This document shows, piece after piece, positions 1 through 6,142 of a DNA stretch of 7,693 nt. The notes beneath the pieces were generated by a model that did not search any database, was not told the origin of the DNA, and worked only from the letters and a program-made list of their open reading frames with translations. The stretch comes from Bacillota bacterium (GTDB taxonomy: Bacteria; Bacillota_E; Sulfobacillia; Sulfobacillales; Sulfobacillaceae): contig JAKADJ010000098.1 in NCBI GenBank assembly GCA_021820645.1, positions 1-7,693 of the forward strand, read 5' to 3'. The number at the start of each line of letters is the position of its first letter. The first letter of the stretch is position 1. Both the position numbers and the translations under genes were made by a program.

Positions 1-983
1 GGCAAAACAAGTCCCGTGGGGCTGGCTGGCTTTTCGTAGCCATATTCACCCTTGGTACCCATCTGCGTGCGGTTTATCGCCACGTTGATGGCTTGGCGCA
101 CCGGCAAGCTCAAGAGCGGGTTCTTAAGGTTGGGGTAAAGAGCAACCAACTCATAAGGGGCAAAGAAATAGTGGTTGTTGGGGCTCTTAGAGGTGTACAC
201 GCCCTTGATATCGGGAATAAACTGACCGCTCCAGCCGATGCTTCCCGACGCCAACGCCGTGTTCAAGGCGTTGTTGCTGTCATAAGCGGGAATTTCAATT
301 TCCGGTACCGGAGGCTTGCCCAAGTAATAGTTCTTATTGGGTGTAAACTTGTAGTCCTGCGAGGTGAAGGACGAAAGTTCGTAAGGGCCGGTGCCCACCG
401 GCTTGGAGTTCAAGTATTTCGCCGGGTCCGAAATTTTCGACCAAATATGCTGTGGCACAATGTACGTCTCCAAAACGTAGACCCCAAACGGAACGTCCGC
501 CGTCTTGAAGTTGAACACGACGGTGTTGGGGCCGCTGGCCGAAACCGAAGTCAAGTGTTGCCATACGCCTGACGTATCCAAAGCCGGGTTGGCCTTCAAT
601 AAGTCGAAGGTGTAAACCACATCTTTGGAACTAAAGGCCGTTCCATCTGTCCATTTAACGTTGCTATGCAACTGGACCGTCAAGGTCTTGTTGCCATTGC
701 TCCAGGTATAAGACTTGCCCAAGAGCCCATATTGATTGTTAGAGATGGTGCTAAAGTAGAACAAGGGTTCATAAATAAAGCCATCCGTTCCGGGGTTTGC
801 CGAAGACGAAAAGGGATTAAAATTCGCGGTATAAGAACCATAGGGCGCAGGCGCCATAACCAAAGGCTGAGCCTTGGAGCTTCCTGCCGCATTGCTCGTC
901 GACGGGCTCGATCCACAACCCGCGATGACCGCTGCCATGCCCAAAGCTGCCGCGGCCGTTAAGGAAACCTTGCCAATATTCAT
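1..983 (-). CDS. ABC transporter family-5 solute-binding lipoprotein (OppA/DppA type), 3' end outside window
   Basis: This is the first 327 codons of an extracellular solute-binding protein; family members are usually 500-650 aa, so the rest lies beyond base 1. The start at 983 is preceded by GGAGGG at a good distance. Residues 1-23 form a lipoprotein signal peptide ending in the lipobox VIAGC, so the mature protein should be lipid-anchored at Cys23 on the outer face of the membrane. SBP_bac_5 hallmarks follow: an N-terminal NPF/YEPLF region (56-76), WTDGTAFSSKDVVYTF (111-126), VGTGPYEL (196-203) and VRQAINVAINR (295-305). Family-5 proteins deliver peptides, nickel or, in several thermophiles, beta-linked oligosaccharides to an ABC permease. 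Divergence from a ROK regulator and closeness to a GH16 glucanase favour an oligosaccharide ligand, but this is inference. No permease or ATPase gene is in the window; they would be expected further left. Confidence 0.93.
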   Translation of the reverse strand, partial: MNIGKVSLTAAAALGMAAVIAGCGSSPSTSNAAGSSKAQPLVMAPAPYGSYTANFNPFSSSANPGTDGFIYEPLFYFSTISNNQYGLLGKSYTWSNGNKTLTVQLHSNVKWTDGTAFSSKDVVYTFDLLKANPALDTSGVWQHLTSVSASGPNTVVFNFKTADVPFGVYVLETYIVPQHIWSKISDPAKYLNSKPVGTGPYELSSFTSQDYKFTPNKNYYLGKPPVPEIEIPAYDSNNALNTALASGSIGWSGQFIPDIKGVYTSKSPNNHYFFAPYELVALYPNLKNPLLSLPVRQAINVAINRTQMGTKGEYGYEKPASPTGLVL

Positions 984-1042
984 CGTCGTTCCCTCCTGAG
1001 ACCCTCTTAAGGAAAACTGAACTCTCAAATCACAAGGCACCA

Positions 1043-1072
1043 AATGATTCGCAATTTTCGCGTGAAGTCATT
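1043..1072. promoter_or_regulatory. Candidate operator dyad between the divergent genes
   Basis: AATGATTC (1043-1050) is mirrored by GAAGTCATT (1064-1072), an inverted repeat with one extra G at 1067 and an A/T-rich centre. It lies just downstream of the predicted minus-strand start site and upstream of the plus-strand -10, where a repressor could block the transporter gene and also affect its own gene. I infer the ROK protein as the ligand. The dyad is imperfect and chance is possible. Confidence 0.3.
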
Positions 1073-1093
1073 CTCTTTCGCAACTTCGTATGT

Positions 1094-1122
1094 ATGTTAT
1101 ACTAATAAAGTCCGGTATGCAA
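1094..1122 (-). promoter_or_regulatory. Probable promoter of the solute-binding protein gene
   Basis: Read on the minus strand, TTGCAT (1122-1117) is followed after 17 nt by TAACAT (1099-1094), with TATAAC (1101-1096) as an alternative -10 register. The match to the vegetative consensus is moderate. The predicted leader to the ATG at 983 is about 100 nt. This -10 shares base pairs with the oppositely directed -10 of the ROK gene. Confidence 0.4.
1095..1103 (+). promoter_or_regulatory. Extended -10 promoter of the ROK regulator gene
   Basis: TGTTATACT is an extended -10 element (TG-n-TATACT) with hexamer 1098-1103. No good -35 is visible at 16-18 nt upstream, which is common for extended -10 promoters. 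Transcription would begin near 1110, giving a leader of about 60 nt before the ATG at 1170. Confidence 0.55.
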
Positions 1123-1169
1123 TCCTTTTCATTTATTGCTAAACTGGGGATCGCTGGAGGATGATCACA

Positions 1170-2354
1170 ATGTCCACCACAGTTGATGCATCCGTGATGC
1201 GAAACGCCAACAAGCGCACGGTGCTTGGGCTCGTGTACCAACAAAAAACACTATCGCGGGCCGACATCTCCCGACAAACGGGATTAAACCGCGCGACCGT
1301 TTCCTCTCTCATCGATGAACTCATCAGTGATCAATTTGTTGTGGAATTGGGCCAAGGCACCTCGAGCGGCGGGCGAAAGCCCATCCTCCTGCAATTTAAT
1401 GCGGACACCGGCTTTGTGATTGGTGTAGACGTGCAGATTACCCACCTCACCACCGTGCTCATCAATGCGGGACGGCACGCGGTCTTCGAACATCGCCGCG
1501 ACATTGACGTCACATCTCAACCATTAAGTTCGGAGCAACTGACCGAATATATAGTCGAAGAGATTCAGTTGGCCAAAAGCCACTGTCCTCCCAGTCCCCA
1601 CGGCCTCATGGGTGTTGGCGTCGGTCTTCCCGGCTTAGTCAACCACCATCAGGGCCACGCGCTCTATCTGCCCAACTTAGGAATCACGAACTGGCCACTT
1701 GCCGAAGCGGTCGCTCGCCGCGAGACACTTCCCATCTTTATCGACAACGACGCCAACTGTGGGGCTTGGTGGCAATACCTCACCACCCGCATCCCCCACC
1801 AGCTCTTTATCAACGCAGGTATTGGCCTCGGCGTCGGGATTATCATTAATGGTCAGTTGTACCGCGGAGCCGAAGGGATCGCAGGCGAAGCCGGCCATCA
1901 TAGCATTAGTCCCACGGGCGACGATTGCTCGTGTGGCAATATTGGCTGCTGGGAGCAGTACGCATCGGAACGCGCCTTAGCCCGAATTTTACGCAATCGC
2001 GGAGTCAATGTCTCCTGGCCAGTGCCACCAGACTTCGTCGAGGTGGTGCACCAAGCGGCCAAATCTGGCAGTCTCATTCATCTCGAATCCTTTCAAGCAT
2101 TGGCCGAGCCGCTAGCCGTCGGTTTAGTCAACCTCTTAAACGTTTTGAATCCGAGCGCCGTTTATCTGGGGGGGACGATTGCGGACGCCGCCCCGCTCAT
2201 CCTGCCCCATGTACACACCATTATCGAAACCCGGGCCCTCATGGCCAACCGCCGGGTGAGCCTAGCCACTGCACCTTCCGACTCGGTCGCTTTGGGTGCG
2301 GCCGGTTTGGCGTTGGCCCAGTCTATTGACCTATTACCGACGGCGTTGGAATAA
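1170..2354 (+). CDS. ROK-family transcriptional regulator (NagC/XylR type)
   Basis: A 394-aa sugar-responsive repressor. I chose the ATG at 1170 because GGAGG (1156-1160) touches an alternative in-frame ATG at 1161 with no spacer but lies 9 nt before 1170. Counting from the 1161 ATG, residues 17-62 form a winged helix-turn-helix (TGLNRATVSSLIDEL, 40-54) followed by the usual GGRKP wing turn (70-74). A sugar-kinase-like ROK domain follows: the conserved NDAN (196-199), a glycine-rich signature ending GEAGH (242-246), and the zinc motif CSCGNIGCWEQYAS (256-269) with all three cysteines. With a DNA-binding domain plus an intact sugar-binding fold it should be a repressor released or tuned by a sugar or sugar phosphate. 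The divergent solute-binding protein gene is the likely target, along with itself. An intrinsic terminator follows the stop. The exact effector cannot be read from sequence. Confidence 0.95.
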   Translation: MSTTVDASVMRNANKRTVLGLVYQQKTLSRADISRQTGLNRATVSSLIDELISDQFVVELGQGTSSGGRKPILLQFNADTGFVIGVDVQITHLTTVLINAGRHAVFEHRRDIDVTSQPLSSEQLTEYIVEEIQLAKSHCPPSPHGLMGVGVGLPGLVNHHQGHALYLPNLGITNWPLAEAVARRETLPIFIDNDANCGAWWQYLTTRIPHQLFINAGIGLGVGIIINGQLYRGAEGIAGEAGHHSISPTGDDCSCGNIGCWEQYASERALARILRNRGVNVSWPVPPDFVEVVHQAAKSGSLIHLESFQALAEPLAVGLVNLLNVLNPSAVYLGGTIADAAPLILPHVHTIIETRALMANRRVSLATAPSDSVALGAAGLALAQSIDLLPTALE

Positions 2355-2363
2355 CGCCTAGAG

Positions 2364-2388
2364 AAATCCCCCTTATCGGGGGATTTTT
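2364..2388 (+). terminator. Intrinsic terminator after the ROK gene
   Basis: AAATCCCCC (2364-2372) pairs perfectly with GGGGGATTT (2378-2386) around a 5-nt loop, and the descending arm runs into a five-T tract (2384-2388). It begins 9 nt after the ROK stop codon, so the ROK gene appears to be transcribed alone. Confidence 0.9.
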
Positions 2389-2552
2389 GCGTTCCATGCG
2401 GCGCCTTCATAAGTCGACCACGTACGGGATTCATCAAAAAGCAAACGGCCCGCCGCATACCCTGTGGCACTCGTATACAGCGGGTGTTCTCCGCGCCCCG
2501 GTAGGCTTCGAAGTGCGTGCTCACATCGGCGGGCGAAATGTTCACCTAAATA
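2389..2552. other. Short non-coding gap before the GH16 gene
   Basis: There is no convincing promoter or Shine-Dalgarno sequence for the downstream glucanase here. A minus-strand reading frame (2639-2373) crosses the gap, but it lacks a ribosome binding site, runs through the ROK terminator and resembles no family I know, so I treat it as non-coding or a remnant. Confidence 0.4.
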
Positions 2553-3500
2553 TTGGAACATGAGGATGTAACGAGGCACCGTCAAAAGCCCCTGCTGGGA
2601 GCCGCCGCCACCCTCGTACTCGGGCTTCTCGCCCCCCACATATGCCCATGCGACTCAGCCGTACACAAGTTTGTCCCACGCTGTAGGCTTCGCCACGCGG
2701 GCAGGGATGAAAGCGGCTGGATGCCGGTCTTCAGGGACCACTTTCTTAGCGCACCCGGTAGTCCCGTCAACCCTCATATTTGGCGGTACGACACGGGGTC
2801 GGGTTACACTTTTGGGACCGGGGAAATTGAAACCATGACCGATTCCACAAAAAATGTGTACCACAATGGCCATGGTGTCCTCGTGATTCGGGCGTTGGAA
2901 GATCATGGTGCGTGGACTTCGGGCCGCATTCAGACCCGCGCTCTCTATGGTGCTCCGAAAGGCGGCGAAATGCTGGTAACGGCCGTCATTAAGCAACCTC
3001 ATCCTCAAAACGGCATCGGGTACTGGCCAGCCTTTTGGATGCTCGGTCAAGGTCAATGGCCAGAACACGGAGAAATCGACTTCATGGAAGACATCAACGC
3101 GACATCTTCTGCCTCCCATACGCTCCATTGCGGTGTCTATCCGGGTGGCCCCTGCAACGAGCCCAATGGTATTGGCAGCGGACTCCTGCCGGTGCCTCGG
3201 TCGGAAACACACTTTGAGCGTTACTCTGGACTGATCGACCGCCGCGATCCAGGGCACGAGAGCATTGTTTGGTTCGTGAACAACCGCGAAGTCTTTTCCG
3301 TCCATGAGGGCGAGGTTCACCAGGGCACGTGGCAAGAGGCCGTGGACCACGGCTTCTCGATTATGTTTGACTTGGCCATGGGTGGTGGGTACCTCGACGG
3401 GGTAGCGGGCAGGACCACCCCGACCCCCTCGACGTCTTCAGCAAGTCGACTAGTAATCCGAAGCCTTAGTGTCTTAGTCCGATCGCCCCACCCGCGTTAG
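2553..3500 (+). CDS. Secreted GH16 endo-beta-glucanase (laminarinase-like)
   Basis: A 315-aa glycoside hydrolase family 16 protein, predicted to cut beta-1,3 or mixed-linked glucans outside the cell. Residues 7-28 are basic and then hydrophobic (LLGAAATLVLGLLAP), an export signal. The catalytic domain runs from about 57 to 310: GTGEIETMTDS (88-98), IGYWPAFWML (155-164), then EIDFME (174-179), which is the E-x-D-x-x-E motif of laminarinase-type GH16 with Glu174 as nucleophile, Asp176 as helper and Glu179 as acid/base. TLHCG (190-194) and FDLAMGGGY (272-280) are also typical. The segment 31-56 between signal and domain looks unconserved. The start is uncertain: an in-frame TAA at 2547 forces it to 2550 or later, TTG at 2553 is the only start that keeps the signal peptide, and it has no clear ribosome binding site. 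Translation ends with tandem TAG codons. From memory the domain most resembles actinobacterial GH16 enzymes, so transfer is possible. Confidence 0.9.
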   Translation: MEHEDVTRHRQKPLLGAAATLVLGLLAPHICPCDSAVHKFVPRCRLRHAGRDESGWMPVFRDHFLSAPGSPVNPHIWRYDTGSGYTFGTGEIETMTDSTKNVYHNGHGVLVIRALEDHGAWTSGRIQTRALYGAPKGGEMLVTAVIKQPHPQNGIGYWPAFWMLGQGQWPEHGEIDFMEDINATSSASHTLHCGVYPGGPCNEPNGIGSGLLPVPRSETHFERYSGLIDRRDPGHESIVWFVNNREVFSVHEGEVHQGTWQEAVDHGFSIMFDLAMGGGYLDGVAGRTTPTPSTSSASRLVIRSLSVLVRSPHPR

Positions 3501-3520
3501 TAGCCCAGGCAGCGCTGTCG

Positions 3521-3541
3521 GCGCGTGGGTAATCTACGCGC
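3521..3541 (+). promoter_or_regulatory. Small hairpin upstream of hemQ
   Basis: GCGCGT (3521-3526) pairs with ACGCGC (3536-3541) around a 9-nt loop. It lies after the GH16 stop codons and covers the position where a hemQ -35 would be. There is no T-tract, so it is not a standard terminator. It may be a protein-binding dyad or have no role. Confidence 0.25.
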
Positions 3542-3546
3542 GCCTA

Positions 3547-3555
3547 TGCTATACT
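3547..3555 (+). promoter_or_regulatory. Extended -10 promoter of hemQ
   Basis: TGCTATACT is an extended -10 (hexamer 3550-3555), the same type as that of the ROK gene. No clear -35 is present. The start site would be near 3562, leaving a leader of about 20 nt that contains the ribosome binding site GGAGGG (3571-3576), 6 nt before the ATG at 3583. Confidence 0.55.
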
Positions 3556-3582
3556 TCCGCTGAAGAAGACGGAGGGATTGAC

Positions 3583-4323
3583 ATGGGTGAACCAATTGAA
3601 ACCATCGAAGGCTGGTATGCGCTGCATGACTTTCGCCGCATTAACTGGACCCGATGGCAACAACTAACGGCTGGGGAACGCGCCGAAGCGATTGAGGAGC
3701 TCAAGGCTATCGTTGGGGAATACCATAACGTGTCGGAGAGTCAGGGACGTCATGCCGTCTATTCGATTTTGGGGCACAAGGCAGACTTGTTGTTTTTGCA
3801 TTTCCGCCCCGATCCGAAGACTCTCGGCGACTTGGAACTGATGTTGGACCGTAGCCTCATCGGTACGGTATTGACCCGACCTTACTCGTACTTCTCGGTC
3901 GTAGAACTCAGCAAATACTTGGCCCGCGGTATTTCCGAGGACCAAATTCACACGACCTTAAGAAAGCGTCTCGAACCGGCCATTCCGGATGGTCAATATG
4001 TCTGCTTTTATCCGATGAATAAGCGTCGGCAGGGTGGCGACAATTGGTATATGACCAATGGAGATGAGCGCCGTGAGCTCATGAAAAACCATGGGGTAGT
4101 GGGTCATAAATATCATGACCAGGTGATTCAAATTATCACCGGCTCGCAGGGGCTGGACGACTGGGAATGGGGCGTGACCCTCTTTGCCGACTCCCCCCTC
4201 CCTATTAAGAAGCTTATCTACGAAATGCGATTCGACGAGGCGAGCGCTCGGTATGCGGACTTCGGCCCCTTTTATTTAGGGCCTCGCTTGACATCGGACG
4301 AGCTCATTCTCCGGTTTTCCTAA
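3583..4323 (+). CDS. hemQ: Coproheme decarboxylase HemQ (ChdC), chlorite-dismutase family
   Basis: A 246-aa cytoplasmic enzyme for the last step of the coproporphyrin-dependent haem pathway of monoderm bacteria: peroxide-driven removal of two propionate carboxyls from coproheme III to give haem b. The signature C-terminal half is present: YPMNKRR (143-149), NWYM (154-157), ERRELMKNHG (162-171), IITGSQGLDDWEWGV (184-198) and YEMRFDE (213-219). With a constant offset of -2 from the Staphylococcus aureus numbering as I recall it, the radical-forming Tyr is Tyr143, the associated Lys is Lys147, the proximal haem ligand is His170 and the propionate-binding Arg is Arg216, so the enzyme should be active. 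It is not a true chlorite dismutase by this pattern. Length is normal for HemQ. It stands alone here with its own promoter; no other haem genes are visible and no intrinsic terminator follows. Confidence 0.95.
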   Translation: MGEPIETIEGWYALHDFRRINWTRWQQLTAGERAEAIEELKAIVGEYHNVSESQGRHAVYSILGHKADLLFLHFRPDPKTLGDLELMLDRSLIGTVLTRPYSYFSVVELSKYLARGISEDQIHTTLRKRLEPAIPDGQYVCFYPMNKRRQGGDNWYMTNGDERRELMKNHGVVGHKYHDQVIQIITGSQGLDDWEWGVTLFADSPLPIKKLIYEMRFDEASARYADFGPFYLGPRLTSDELILRFS

Positions 4324-4470
4324 TCTTTCCGCCCGCGTCGATATGCTCAGGGAGGCATTTTTCGGGGGCCGCCTCGCGATTCGTTATGCCGTGCTTCGCC
4401 CGATTTTGGCACGGTACTCCGAGGTAAATCGAATGGCCTCTGGTCACCCGCGGAATCGTCCGTGCGCAGG

Positions 4471-4558
4471 AGAGCCGTCCCCTTCCGCCCAATTGCCTTC
4501 GCTCGGAATCATCATCAGGTTACCCCTATAGGAAATCGGTCTCGGCTAGGACGGCTCT
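4471..4558. repeat. Perfect 10-bp inverted repeat
   Basis: AGAGCCGTCC (4471-4480) and GGACGGCTCT (4549-4558) are exact reverse complements separated by 68 nt. A further GCA/TGC pairing (4466-4468 with 4560-4562) follows across a small internal loop. The right arm occupies the loop of the hairpin at 4537-4575, so the two structures would compete or form a pseudoknot in RNA. Confidence 0.6.
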
Positions 4559-4575
4559 GTGCTAGCGTGAGACCG
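4537..4575 (+). repeat. 12-bp interrupted hairpin with a T-box-like 3' arm
   Basis: CGGTCTC (4537-4543) pairs with GAGACCG (4569-4575), and GCTAG (4545-4549) with CTAGC (4562-4566), with a 1x2 internal loop and a loop of about 12 nt. The segment AGCGTGAGACCGCG (4564-4577) matches the T-box core AGGGTGGNACCGCG at 12 of 14 positions. I see no specifier loop, no terminator and no amino-acid gene downstream, so a working T-box riboswitch is unlikely. Confidence 0.4.
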
Positions 4576-4725
4576 CGTCATCCTCCAAACCTACGAGAGA
4601 ACGCTTTGAGATCCGTTATCTTTCCAAAAGATGCGATCAGTTGATCAATGAGGAGCCCCGGGACTTCCCCCCATGAAATTGACATGGGCCATCCTGGGTT
4701 TAGGAATAATCGAGGAAGGTTGAAG

Positions 4726-5231
4726 GTGACCCCTGACGTAATCCGCGACGCCCCGATGGCTAACATGGAAGCGCTCACACGGGTACACATCGCCAGTTGG
4801 CGTACCACCTATGAAGGCTCATTAATCCTTCGTGGTTTGATGAGATGGAACGCCTCCTTGATGACCGGGTGGCAGCCCGCCACCAACGACTCCATCGAAC
4901 GGACGTGCATACGTTGCCCGGCGGGTTTGTCGTGGGCTTTGCCGATGTCGGCCCCGTGGTCGGCGATGATCCGCGTTGCGATGGCGAGCTCTACGCAATC
5001 TATGTGCTCAGGAGACGGCAATGATTGGGTGACGGTCGCGCACTTGTCCACGCGGGCGCGTCATGGCTAGCGCGACACGGGCTCCAGTCTATGAAAGTCT
5101 GGGTTTTGCGCGATAATCCATCTCGCTCGTTTTACCAGCGGTTGGGAGCTAACGTCGTCGGACACCGCACCATTACGATTGGCCCTCGACGAGGAAGTCT
5201 ATGGGTGGCGCCCATTGGACAGGTTACTTAA
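4726..5231 (+). pseudogene. GNAT-family N-acetyltransferase, inactivated
   Basis: A remnant of an acetyl-CoA-dependent N-acetyltransferase of about 168 aa. GTG at 4726 has the ribosome binding site GGAAGG 6 nt upstream (TTG at 4720 is an alternative). The N-terminal part reads well to HIASWRTTYEG (ending at 4818). One base is then missing: the family-like reading continues in another frame as LINPSWFDEMERLLDD and on to GELYAIYV. At 5022-5024 a TGA sits where the acetyl-CoA loop should read Q-x-L-G-D-G (the Q/R-x-x-G-x-G motif A); GGA to TGA is the simplest change. The same frame then continues to the normal C-terminal VWVLRDNPSRSFYQRLG and a TAA at 5229. Two lesions in one gene argue for true inactivation. 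The original substrate is unknown. Few further changes are visible, which suggests fairly recent decay. Confidence 0.88.
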
Positions 5232-5328
5232 CTAAAGCCGATATCTTTTCGCCATTGGCTGCTGTTAGCTATACGCCTTTGCCCCCCAGTTTTTGTGAAA
5301 CTTTCCGGGATTGGGAGCAGCCACAAAT

Positions 5329-5789
5329 TTAAGATCCAGCAGGTACCGTGACGCTCGGAATGCTGTACCAATAGTTTTGATAGGTGCCCGCATGATCCGA
5401 CGAAACGACAAACTCTCCGGCCGCGAACCCCGCCGTGATGCCGTTCGCATTGCTGATGGCCGCAATCGACCGCGGGGTTAATAGTCCATGAGATAGCCCT
5501 ACCACGCTGCTGTATCCGGTATTGCATAAGTATTGTCCCCCACCGCGGGCGGCGCCACGGGCACCGCTGGACTCACCGGTCCGGCATAGGAATCATAGTG
5601 GGTCGGTGCGTGAGACGGCACCGTTGCCCAGTACAGTGTCGTCGGGGTTGACCCGGTCTGGGATAATCCACGAAGTAGGGCGGAAATTCCGGATCGAAAA
5701 CCAGACCCTGATAGAACTCTCCGATTAGGGTGTGCCGAGAGGCCCTCGATGTTTTCCACCCCAAGAGTCGGCGGGTTTCCCGTTGTCAT
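5329..5789 (-). pseudogene. Remnant of an unrecognised, possibly exported protein gene
   Basis: Protein-like sequence is spread over at least three shifted stretches on the minus strand. From 5789 the frame gives a start without a ribosome binding site. A different frame holds GEFYQGLVFDPEFPPYFVDY (about 5720-5660). The first frame resumes with STPTTLYWATVPSHAPTHYD and a proline/valine-rich part to near 5525. A third frame then runs without stops from about 5524 to a TAA at 5331-5329, including GYSSVVGLSHGLLTP and TYQNYWYSIPSVTVPAGS. The low charge and high Ser/Thr/Pro/Gly/Tyr content resemble a secreted or cell-surface protein. I do not recognise the family. Frame joins are estimated from composition, not from an alignment. 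Confidence 0.5.
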
Positions 5790-5894
5790 GCCGTAACCAC
5801 AACACCCTGTACTAGCAGGTCATAGGAACCCAACATTCAACATCAGCGCCACGATCCTAAGAAAGTCCCTTCCCAAGCAACCGTTTCGGTTATG

Positions 5895-6122
5895 CTAAGA
5901 AGCCCCATATAGCCGGCCAATGATGACGCTGCCTGCGACAAGCGCTAATCCTTCCCAAATCGGCGATGCCACCTGCCCAAACATTAACGTGAGGCTCTGT
6001 GGGGAAAAGGCATTCGAGCCCAGATACGAGGCATCCGAAATAAGTCCCACAATGACACCCACAACGCTAATCGCAAGACCGATCCAGAATAGTGCGGGCA
6101 CTAGCACTTTTGCAATTTTCAT
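5895..6122 (-). CDS. Small two-helix membrane protein, function unknown
   Basis: A 75-aa protein starting at ATG 6122, with the near-ideal ribosome binding site GGAGGTGA upstream (GGAGG ends 7 nt before the ATG). Two hydrophobic helices are clear: about residues 6-28 (LVPALFWIGLAISVVGVIVG) and about 50-69 (IWEGLALVAGSVIIG), joined by a polar Ser/Gln-rich loop (29-49) that contains no cysteine or charged pair of note. A Lys3/Lys6 start suggests the N-terminus is inside the cell, and the protein ends in a short GRLYGAS tail. It is not a toxin or holin that I recognise. It lies between two decayed minus-strand genes yet shows no damage itself, so it is probably expressed. A candidate promoter lies just upstream. 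Confidence 0.8.
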   Translation of the reverse strand: MKIAKVLVPALFWIGLAISVVGVIVGLISDASYLGSNAFSPQSLTLMFGQVASPIWEGLALVAGSVIIGRLYGAS

Positions 6123-6142
6123 TACTTCACCTCCGGATCTTT

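Larger units (their letters stand above)
4324..4725. other. Non-coding, hairpin-rich stretch between hemQ and the GNAT remnant
   Basis: I see no convincing gene; the short open frames here lack ribosome binding sites and family features. Several inverted repeats occur in series: GAGGC/GCCTC (4352-4356 with 4371-4375), TGCCGTGC/GCACGGTA (4387-4394 with 4409-4416, one G-T pair), GAGG/CCTC (4421-4424 with 4437-4440), and two stronger ones listed separately. None is followed by a T-tract. The stretch could be the hemQ 3' untranslated region, a structured RNA, or GC-rich debris. Confidence 0.45.

Noticed and set aside
93..962. Plus-strand open frames in the first kilobase
   Set aside because: They are antisense to the solute-binding lipoprotein, which reads without interruption and with family motifs on the minus strand.
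2162..2639. Two minus-strand open frames (88 and 127 codons) between the ROK and GH16 genes
   Set aside because: They overlap each other in different frames, run through the ROK terminator or into the ROK gene, and lack ribosome binding sites and recognisable motifs.
2655..3350. A 231-codon minus-strand open frame
   Set aside because: It is entirely antisense to the GH16 catalytic domain, whose motifs are intact on the plus strand.
4352..4375. GAGGC/GCCTC hairpin with TTTTT as a possible hemQ terminator
   Set aside because: The T-run is in the loop instead of after the stem, and the 5-bp stem is weak.
4564..4577. Functional T-box riboswitch
   Set aside because: Only the 14-nt core resembles a T-box; I found no specifier stem, no terminator and no aminoacyl or transport gene downstream, so I kept it only as a weak observation.
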